Below, one piece after another: positions 1-6,509 of a DNA stretch of 8,594 nucleotides. How positions within the stretch are numbered: the first letter of the stretch is position 1; the number at the start of each line of letters is the position of its first letter. The notes under the pieces are model-generated. The model had not been told where the DNA came from, ran no database searches, and saw nothing but the letters and a program-made list of their open reading frames with translations. The DNA lies in contig JAIYEJ010000251.1 in assembly GCA_027487055.1 (NCBI GenBank), positions 1 through 8,594 of the forward strand. Reading direction: 5' to 3'. Position numbers and translations under genes: made by a program. The stretch comes from Methylotenera sp. (lineage in GTDB: Bacteria > Pseudomonadota > Gammaproteobacteria > Burkholderiales > Methylophilaceae).

Positions 1-291
1 AGTTGCGCGTATTAATGCCACTGGGTTCACGCCAAAATGCCAATAAAACCAGCGGTCTTCGTACAACAAAGCAGCCTGTTGCATAGGTTTGGCAATCTGA
101 CTAATGGGTGTCCATAACCTATATTGATCGTCACTAGCGAGTGTTAAGCGAAGCAACTCGCCATGGCTTGCCGTTACACTGCGCGAGCTAGGATATGCTA
201 GCGCTAAATCAGCTTTAGGTAACAACCTAAGTAGTACCAAGCTACTTAGCAAAATCACTACAAAGCTTAGTTTTCGCCTATTTAACTGCAT
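1..291 (-). CDS. pbpC: Penicillin-binding protein 1C, N-terminal part (cut by window edge)
   Basis: This is the first 97 codons of a bifunctional class A penicillin-binding protein. The family polymerises glycan strands from lipid II (GT51 glycosyltransferase domain) and carries a transpeptidase domain, anchored in the inner membrane and facing the periplasm. The protein starts MQLNRRKLSFVVILLSSLVL: a basic stretch, then a membrane anchor at about residues 8-24. At residues 78-89 comes EDRWFYWHFGVN, the GT51 motif 1, with Glu78 the expected catalytic base. The following PVALIR also matches PbpC rather than PBP1A/1B, whose motif usually reads EDRxFxxHxG(V/I)D. The ATG at 291-289 is chosen because it begins the full anchor and has AAGGTG just upstream. 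It overlaps the 3' end of the macroglobulin gene by 14 bases in another frame, so translation is probably coupled. The remaining GT51, transpeptidase and C-terminal domains lie beyond the window. Confidence 0.93.
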   Translation of the reverse strand, partial: MQLNRRKLSFVVILLSSLVLLRLLPKADLALAYPSSRSVTASHGELLRLTLASDDQYRLWTPISQIAKPMQQAALLYEDRWFYWHFGVNPVALIRAT

Positions 292-3200
292 TCACCTTAA
301 ACCGTGCAGCTGCAGCACGTGCAAATACTTTTTGCTCATACATTGCCTCACCATAAGCTGCTGGCACTACAAACTCACCCACATTAGTAGCACGTACTTT
401 GTAGGTAACTTCTGTCATTATGCTATTCACATTTCCATAAAAAATCACGCGATCTTCTCGAATATCTGCATAATCAATCGCCCACGTGCTAGTGCCACCT
501 AAACGCTTACGCCATATTGGCGTATTGGCATCTTCAGCGTCTTCTGGGCTTGATAATACAGGCTCTAAACCGCCAGGCAATACATCGACTAATGCCACTT
601 GGTTAATCTCACTTCGTTCGGTTGCGCGTACACGCAACCGCACTGTGAGTTCGTCACCCAATGTGGCTGAAGTAACAGCGTTGCCGCTAGCATCTAAAAA
701 CTCATGTTCGATTTCCATACCACTGGAAATTGCTGTATTAGGTAATTGACGCTCGTAACCTGACTCTGCCCAAGAATAAAATAGCGTTAAATCTCCTTGA
801 TTACTTAGTTTTAAACTACGTGTGTCATATGGCACCATTGCTTTTGCCAGCAACAACTTCTCTGGTAAAGCTAAAGCCGTTAATATGCCTTTATTACCCA
901 CCGCACTTATACTCACTTTTCCTGCAGTCGCCTGAAGCGCCGCAGTTTGGTAAGCATCAATTGCCAGCATCACTTGCGAGGCAGAGTGGCTTTGGTAATA
1001 GCGCTCACTTACTACTTTTGATAGGCGCTCCCAATAGTTTTGAGGGATTTGTTTAATCATTTGTGGGAAATGCTTAGCCACCATTTGCACTAAAGCTGCA
1101 TTTTGTATCAGTGGATCGTAGTAATAGCTCCAGTACCAATGTTTCCAGTAATTGTCACCCGCTAACATCTCTTTAAACGCAGGCTGAATCAACTCTTTGG
1201 CTAATTTTTCCTGTTTAAGAATTTGGTAGCTAGCTGCTAAATAAACTGCACCCAAGTCGCTAGCGATAGCGTCGCGTTGTTTGCCTTTTGTCGCGTTAAG
1301 CTGTTGACGATGTAAATCGTACAAGTTAGCCAATATTGCCCCAGTGGCAACACCTTGGCGCGTTAGTAGATATGCCGCCTGTGTTTGATAGCGCCAGTTG
1401 TAATTCTCTTTATAAGCAGTAGCCAAATTGTTTTGCAAATACACATTAGCGCGCTGCAGCATGTCATTTGGTACTGGCAATTTACGTTCACGTGCTTCTA
1501 GCAACAAACTCACCACATAGGTAGTAGGGAACAATTCAGATTGCCCGCCCGGCCACATACTAAAGCCGCCATCAGCACCTTGGCGTGCGCGTACCATGCT
1601 TAAATAACGTGTTAAGGTTTTGCGCACATCTGGCGTATTGCCATTTATATTATTATCCCCATTTTGCTTGGCTTGTTTGAGCAATTCTTCTGCCAAACCG
1701 GGTTGAGAACTGAGCAACACCGCAGGGAAAGTTTGACTAGTAATTTGCTCGGTACAGCCATGTGGATACACCTCTAAATATTGAATAAGGCCACTGGTGA
1801 ATGCCCAAGGTGAGGCAGATACTGCCGCCTCATTACGTGCAAAATTTGGGTATAAAGTAGCTTGCGATCTAATCTCGCCACTGCCTTTAAATACACCTGT
1901 TTGCACTAAAGTCACATAAGGCGAGGCAGGGCGCACACTTACATCGGTAGACAGTCTCGCGCTTTTGCCTTTTAACATGGCTGTAAACACAATGCTACTA
2001 GAGCCCAATTGCGCCGCTTCGCCTGCTTTAGCGCGTACGATAAACTTAGTCGCACCTTCCGCTGACTCGTTAATATTTAAAGTTTGTTGTGGCTTGCCAA
2101 CAATTTCTAAGCCTTTACCTACAGCCAAGCTTAATTGTACGGGTGCATTTTTACCTGAGCCTTTTAGTTGATTTGCAACACCCACACCCACTTCTACTTG
2201 GTCACCCGGGGTAATTGCCACAGGCACATTAGGCAGTAAAATTAAATCACCCCGCACTTTTGTTTTAGCAATAACGGCCGCAGCAGTATCATCATTGACG
2301 GTGACTGCAAACACACGCAAGCTACCGTTAAAGTATTCTGGCACGGTGTAACTAAGAGTTTTACTACCTGCCACATCAACAATGCCAGACCAATACGCGA
2401 CTGGTTTATCGCGCTTACGTTTAAATGGATTTAAATGCTTGCCTGCCTCGCCCGATGCATCTCCGCCTGGCGCTGCAGCTTGCATCAGTTTTTTAAATTC
2501 TGGCAGAATTAAATCCAACGTTTGTTGGGTGTTCACTTCTAAGGCACGTTTTTGAAAGAAAAACTTCAATATATCAGGCGATTGATAACGTGCAACTTTC
2601 AAGATACCTTCATCCACCGCAAATACTATAGCTCGTGTGGGTGTTTTTGAATTGAGCTCTATATTCACTACTTGCCCAGGTTTGACTAAATCTGGCGCTT
2701 TTAAAGTCACTTCATTTGTGCGCCTTGCAAGGCTGGTCGCAAAAGGCACAACACCATAACTCATTGGGCTCATGTAAATTTCATCTGATGCTAAATCACG
2801 TGCAAATTGCACTGATACGTAACCACTACCTTCAAAATCTTTTGGTAAAGTAATGTTTTGAGTAGATGCAGAGGTTTCAGCTTTAAACCATTTATAGGCA
2901 TATACTTTATCGCGCTCTATCGTGATTAAGCCAGCACCTGCATAAGGCGCACGTATGCTAAGCTCTATTTCATCGCCCGGCTCATAGGCTTTTTTGTTTA
3001 GTGTTAACTGCAACTCGGCATTACGGTCTAGTGAGCGCGAAACATTACCCACCCCAGCAACGCTATAATTTACTCTTGTCAGTTCTAAGCCATTAGCATC
3101 ACGCACGGCATAAGCAAAATTGCCTGGTGTTTGTGTATTTAAAGTGAGTTGATTACCAGTTTTAGCCAACTCAAATGGGTTTTCTTCCAATACACTTTCT

Positions 3201-6200
3201 TTGGCGCGTGATTCATATTTATACAAGCCATTAGATTGTTTCATCAACACCGAAACGACCTTATTTTCAATACGTAATAGTTTTAAATTGTTGGCTAAAA
3301 CTGGCTTGGCAGTTGAATCTATTGCCAATAATTTAACTTCACGCTTGGCATTACGGTTCACATAATTTAAGTCATCTACCGCCTTGTAACCAATTAAAAA
3401 TGGTCTATCAGAAACTAGCGCATTAATCTCAGCCGAAACACTACGGCCACCTTCTGGCTCAAATGCTTTGATGAGCACATGCATTTGATATGTAGCCTGA
3501 TTAAAGCGTTGTAAACCAAGGCTCACATCTGCATTGCCTTTATCATCAGTTTCTGCTTCAGCTAAATTATCTTCAAACTTTTCTTTAGCGCGCTGTGGGT
3601 CTACAAAAACATAGTCTGGATAAGATTTAAAAGCAGGGTAGGCGGGCGATAGCGTTAAACTCGTTGTTATGCGACGGTTTTGTGTTGGCGCACCAAATAA
3701 ATTTTGTACATTAACATTTGCGCTTAACTCTTGCGGGTGCACCCAGCCTTCATTTGCTTCAATACTTAAATTTGGGACACTTAATTTAGCCACCAATTTC
3801 ATGCGGTCTGGCATAAATTCTTGCACTTTTACCACTACTGCACCCAAATTAAGCGGTGCAATTTCACTTGCCGCAGGGTTAGCTGTGCCAGTTTCACGCG
3901 CCATATTTAAATTGATTGTGTAATTGCCTGTTGGCGCACTATCAAGTGTAGTATGCGTAAACTCGGCCATGCCACCAGCACCAAGCTTAATAATTTCGCG
4001 ACGCACCACCAAACCGCGTGCATCAATTACCTCAACCTCAACTGGTACATCTGTTAATTTTTGCGCCCAACTCGATTGCTTCGCCACAATACCAATGTGT
4101 ATGGTGTCACCTGGACGATACATGCCACGATCTGAAAACAAATAGGCCTGAATTTGGTTAGGTAAATTGCCATACCTTAAACCACCCACATCAAAACGTG
4201 ATAAATCTACATTACGCTCGCTACGATCTAATGGTAAATAGCTTAAATCACCCGCTTTTTTCACCACAATAAGTGCGGGCGTTTTTTCTCGTGTAAAACC
4301 CGTTAAACTGGGCAGATTGGCTAAGCCATTTGCGTTGGTTTTTTGTGAAATTAAAATTGCACCATTACGCGCCCACACTTCAACTATTGCCGCATCAACT
4401 GGCTTGCCATCATTAATAGACTGCACAAACACGTCGCGCGCACCATCGCTTGCTTGCTTAGAAATTAAGCCTAAATCGGTCACAATCACTAAGCGCGTAT
4501 CTTTATAATTGGTTGGGTCTATATTTGGTTGAATTTGATTGTCGCCTTCTTGATATGCACCTTCATAACCATCATATCGATATTGATTAGCATGCGGGTC
4601 TGCCGCTTCTAGGTTAGACTTTGGGTCATAGCCTTGTACCGTCAACAAAAACACACCACGCCTATCATTTGTGTCGTTGTGCAAATATTCGCTGAAATCT
4701 ACTGATTCATAATGCGTTTTGCCTGTTTTTAAGCTGAGCGGGATTTTTTTCTCAAACCGCTCTGTTAAATTATCTGGTGTAATGCCGTTATAAAATTCAG
4801 GTCGCGTCATATCACCCTGACTTTGCGTCACCAAATGTTGCAATTGTTGCGGCAATAAACGGCCGATTTCAAAGCGAACACCTGGTAAATCACGCACAAT
4901 TAATGGTAGTTTTTTCTCACCCGATAGCGCTAACAGCGAACCTTTGCTCATGATGCTTAGCTCAGGAACAGACCGTTTCACGTACAGGACTTCATCACGC
5001 GTAGCCCCCAATAGATAGCCGCCCGTAGACTTAAGACCTTTTTTAATCCTCACTAGCAAATAGCGGCCTGGTTCAGCTGCATATTTAAACGTATGGATAC
5101 TATTAGACTCACGTTCTGATGGAACAGTTGTCAGCGCTACTTTTGTAGCTGTTTTTAATAGCGCATCGGTGATTTCTGCGGGATTTGTCCACGGATTTTC
5201 TGTGCCATTTTCGGCTGAATCTCCGCTATCACCGGCTGCTTTTTCTTCGGCTGATTTAGGCTTGGTTTCTGGCAACAACCAAGCTTGTATGTTGCTGGCG
5301 ATTTCTTTTTCATTCACTTCCATATCGGTTACAACTTGCAGTACATTTTCAGGCTCACCATTTTCATTGGTCACAATTAAATCGTGTAGCTCAGTAATAT
5401 CTAGGCTGTTTAACCCTGGAATTTCCAACACCACACGTGCATCAGCAAGGGCATTGCCACCTCGTGCGGCAACTACGCCCTCGGCAATTTTTAAGACGAT
5501 GGCTTCATTTTGTTGTGGGATTTTGAGTGGTTCGGAATGTACCGTAGCATGCAGGCGCAATTTATCGTAAGTCACACTAAATTTTTGCCCACTATTGGAG
5601 TTTAAAAATAATTGTTTCGCAGTATTTTCTTGCAATTGAATACGTTTTTCAAAACTTTCTGGCGCAACAGGATGCGAAAAATTGACCTCAAAAATAGCTT
5701 TGCGCAAGTTAGTTTGCACTGGGTCTTGGTAAAAAGAGCTGCTCGCGATATTCATTTCAAAACTAGGTGATTTAAACGTCACTGTCGGATCAATAAGTAC
5801 ATGCGGCGCAAGCGCTTTACTGCCAATTAAAACGTTATATTCCACATCGATTGGCCATTCTTCGTCTGGCGTAAATATAAGTCGATTTGCCTCTAACCAA
5901 AGCCAGCGACCTTTAAGTTCGGGTCTGATACTGATATCAGCAGGTGGCTTATCTGTAAAGGTTTTGCCTACCAAAGTGAGTGGTGCGGCCGATATATTAA
6001 ATGTAAATATCACAGGCTGCGGTTTGGCATCTGTGAGTAGATTGGCGGGAATAGGGCGGGTAACCGTAATATTGGCATTTGATATCTGCGGGGCATCAGG
6101 CTGTATACTCTTAAAAGAAGCCAGTTTGGCTTTAACTTGCATTTGCAAGCCCTTAATTTTTTGCCAATAAGCACCGTAATCAGCTTGCATTAATGCGGGT

Positions 6201-6430
6201 GTTGCCACTGCACCAAATGCCAGACTGCATGCTAAAAAAACCCAAGCAGCGTTTTTTGCACTCCAACTAAACAGTGGTGCAAACAGTTCTTTTAACTTTG
6301 CAAACCAGCTTGGTGGTTGCCAACTACCAATAAGCAGATTGAGCACATACATAAAAGGGGTAGTCATACGGCTCAAAAAGGCCCAGAATTTTTGCGTTTT
6401 ATTGAGTATTAAATCGTGCCACTTTTGCAT
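278..6430 (-). CDS. Bacterial alpha-2-macroglobulin, thioester type, membrane-anchored
   Basis: This 2050-residue protein belongs to the bacterial alpha-2-macroglobulin family (E. coli YfhM, 1653 residues, is the pbpC-linked relative), thought to trap foreign proteases in the periplasm. A basic N-terminus is followed by one clear membrane segment at about 60-80. Ig-like N-terminal domains fill about 110-350. The conserved DTRLVIVTDLGL is at 644-655 and the MG2 signature DRGMYRPGD at 767-775. The candidate bait segment is about 1290-1343 (GGD 1322-1324, KRKR 1337-1340), followed by PVAYWSG at 1343-1349, which opens the conserved A2M domain. The thioester domain is about 1540-1865, with CTEQ at 1559-1562 (Cys1559, Gln1562). 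The last domain, bMG10-like, is about 1885-2045, with REDRVIFY at 1991-1998. Low-complexity inserts lie at 388-413 and 601-643. The start is fixed by AGGGAAG four bases upstream. No consensus lipobox is seen, unlike E. coli YfhM. It overlaps pbpC by 14 bases. Family assignment is secure; protease trapping is inferred from homology. Confidence 0.96.
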   Translation of the reverse strand: MQKWHDLILNKTQKFWAFLSRMTTPFMYVLNLLIGSWQPPSWFAKLKELFAPLFSWSAKNAAWVFLACSLAFGAVATPALMQADYGAYWQKIKGLQMQVKAKLASFKSIQPDAPQISNANITVTRPIPANLLTDAKPQPVIFTFNISAAPLTLVGKTFTDKPPADISIRPELKGRWLWLEANRLIFTPDEEWPIDVEYNVLIGSKALAPHVLIDPTVTFKSPSFEMNIASSSFYQDPVQTNLRKAIFEVNFSHPVAPESFEKRIQLQENTAKQLFLNSNSGQKFSVTYDKLRLHATVHSEPLKIPQQNEAIVLKIAEGVVAARGGNALADARVVLEIPGLNSLDITELHDLIVTNENGEPENVLQVVTDMEVNEKEIASNIQAWLLPETKPKSAEEKAAGDSGDSAENGTENPWTNPAEITDALLKTATKVALTTVPSERESNSIHTFKYAAEPGRYLLVRIKKGLKSTGGYLLGATRDEVLYVKRSVPELSIMSKGSLLALSGEKKLPLIVRDLPGVRFEIGRLLPQQLQHLVTQSQGDMTRPEFYNGITPDNLTERFEKKIPLSLKTGKTHYESVDFSEYLHNDTNDRRGVFLLTVQGYDPKSNLEAADPHANQYRYDGYEGAYQEGDNQIQPNIDPTNYKDTRLVIVTDLGLISKQASDGARDVFVQSINDGKPVDAAIVEVWARNGAILISQKTNANGLANLPSLTGFTREKTPALIVVKKAGDLSYLPLDRSERNVDLSRFDVGGLRYGNLPNQIQAYLFSDRGMYRPGDTIHIGIVAKQSSWAQKLTDVPVEVEVIDARGLVVRREIIKLGAGGMAEFTHTTLDSAPTGNYTINLNMARETGTANPAASEIAPLNLGAVVVKVQEFMPDRMKLVAKLSVPNLSIEANEGWVHPQELSANVNVQNLFGAPTQNRRITTSLTLSPAYPAFKSYPDYVFVDPQRAKEKFEDNLAEAETDDKGNADVSLGLQRFNQATYQMHVLIKAFEPEGGRSVSAEINALVSDRPFLIGYKAVDDLNYVNRNAKREVKLLAIDSTAKPVLANNLKLLRIENKVVSVLMKQSNGLYKYESRAKESVLEENPFELAKTGNQLTLNTQTPGNFAYAVRDANGLELTRVNYSVAGVGNVSRSLDRNAELQLTLNKKAYEPGDEIELSIRAPYAGAGLITIERDKVYAYKWFKAETSASTQNITLPKDFEGSGYVSVQFARDLASDEIYMSPMSYGVVPFATSLARRTNEVTLKAPDLVKPGQVVNIELNSKTPTRAIVFAVDEGILKVARYQSPDILKFFFQKRALEVNTQQTLDLILPEFKKLMQAAAPGGDASGEAGKHLNPFKRKRDKPVAYWSGIVDVAGSKTLSYTVPEYFNGSLRVFAVTVNDDTAAAVIAKTKVRGDLILLPNVPVAITPGDQVEVGVGVANQLKGSGKNAPVQLSLAVGKGLEIVGKPQQTLNINESAEGATKFIVRAKAGEAAQLGSSSIVFTAMLKGKSARLSTDVSVRPASPYVTLVQTGVFKGSGEIRSQATLYPNFARNEAAVSASPWAFTSGLIQYLEVYPHGCTEQITSQTFPAVLLSSQPGLAEELLKQAKQNGDNNINGNTPDVRKTLTRYLSMVRARQGADGGFSMWPGGQSELFPTTYVVSLLLEARERKLPVPNDMLQRANVYLQNNLATAYKENYNWRYQTQAAYLLTRQGVATGAILANLYDLHRQQLNATKGKQRDAIASDLGAVYLAASYQILKQEKLAKELIQPAFKEMLAGDNYWKHWYWSYYYDPLIQNAALVQMVAKHFPQMIKQIPQNYWERLSKVVSERYYQSHSASQVMLAIDAYQTAALQATAGKVSISAVGNKGILTALALPEKLLLAKAMVPYDTRSLKLSNQGDLTLFYSWAESGYERQLPNTAISSGMEIEHEFLDASGNAVTSATLGDELTVRLRVRATERSEINQVALVDVLPGGLEPVLSSPEDAEDANTPIWRKRLGGTSTWAIDYADIREDRVIFYGNVNSIMTEVTYKVRATNVGEFVVPAAYGEAMYEQKVFARAAAARFKVNAVK
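293..298 (-). promoter_or_regulatory. Ribosome binding site of pbpC, inside the macroglobulin gene
   Basis: AAGGTG lies one base before the pbpC ATG, so the AAGG core is only about three bases from the start, shorter than usual. It sits within the last codons of the upstream gene. The close spacing suggests that initiation relies partly on ribosomes finishing the macroglobulin. Later in-frame starts, such as the GTG at codon 12, have no better site and would cut into the membrane anchor. Confidence 0.55.
1745..1756 (-). other. Thioester motif CTEQ codons
   Basis: These codons encode Cys1559-Thr-Glu-Gln1562 in the context YPHGCTEQITSQ. In the family, the cysteine sulphur and the glutamine side chain form an internal thioester that captures an attacking protease after bait cleavage. 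E. coli YfhM has CLEQ, so Thr replaces Leu at the second position, while both bond-forming residues are kept. A working thioester is therefore expected, unlike in the thioester-less YfaS branch. Confidence 0.85.
6195..6253 (-). other. Signal-anchor membrane segment of the macroglobulin
   Basis: Residues about 60-79 (NAAWVFLACSLAFGAVATPA) form a single hydrophobic span after Lys59. About 59 residues precede it, rich in Trp, Phe and Lys, with a shorter hydrophobic stretch at 26-36. This is too long for an ordinary cleavable signal peptide. It fits a signal anchor with N-terminus in the cytoplasm and the bulk in the periplasm. Cys68 is preceded by Phe-Leu-Ala, which does not match a lipobox well. 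Cleavage after an Ala near 74-79 cannot be excluded. Confidence 0.6.
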
Positions 6431-6434
6431 GCTA

Positions 6435-6441
6435 CTTCCCT
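6435..6441 (-). promoter_or_regulatory. Ribosome binding site of the macroglobulin gene
   Basis: AGGGAAG ends four bases before the ATG at 6430. This purine-rich match and good spacing support the annotated start, and with it the long N-terminal extension before the membrane segment. Confidence 0.65.
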
Positions 6442-6446
6442 ATGTT

Positions 6447-6475
6447 TTTTTATTTGAATTGTATTCCACAAGCAA
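6447..6475 (-). promoter_or_regulatory. Weak promoter-like pair upstream of the macroglobulin gene
   Basis: TTGCTT (6475-6470) and TAAAAA (6452-6447) are separated by 17 bases, matching the sigma-70 consensus at 3 of 6 and 4 of 6 positions. A better -10 (TACAAT, 6463-6458) is nearby but has no good -35 at the right distance. In such AT-rich sequence these matches can arise by chance. The macroglobulin may have its own promoter here or be read through from priA. Confidence 0.2.
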
Positions 6476-6507
6476 TATTTAAGGTATATATGATCGCTTA
6501 AAATATT
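6474..6507 (-). repeat. AT-rich imperfect inverted repeat after priA
   Basis: On the minus strand AATATTTTAAG (6507-6497) and CTTAAATATT (6483-6474) can pair over ten bases with one bulged T, enclosing a 13-base loop. It starts three bases after the priA stop. The stem is almost all A-T pairs and no clear T-run follows it, so it is not a convincing intrinsic terminator. It could be a weak terminator, a transcript-end hairpin or a protein-binding site. Confidence 0.3.
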
Positions 6508-6509
6508 TT

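Noticed and set aside
5169..5570. Plus-strand open frame of 133 codons inside the macroglobulin gene
   Set aside because: It lies opposite a clearly conserved coding region, its translation resembles no family I know, and it has no neighbours on that strand. It is best explained as a shadow of the minus-strand gene.
6218..6241. Lipoprotein signal with Cys68 as the lipidated residue
   Set aside because: The residues before Cys68 are Phe-Leu-Ala, a poor lipobox. The hydrophobic run before it is only about eight residues and continues well past it, which fits a membrane span better.
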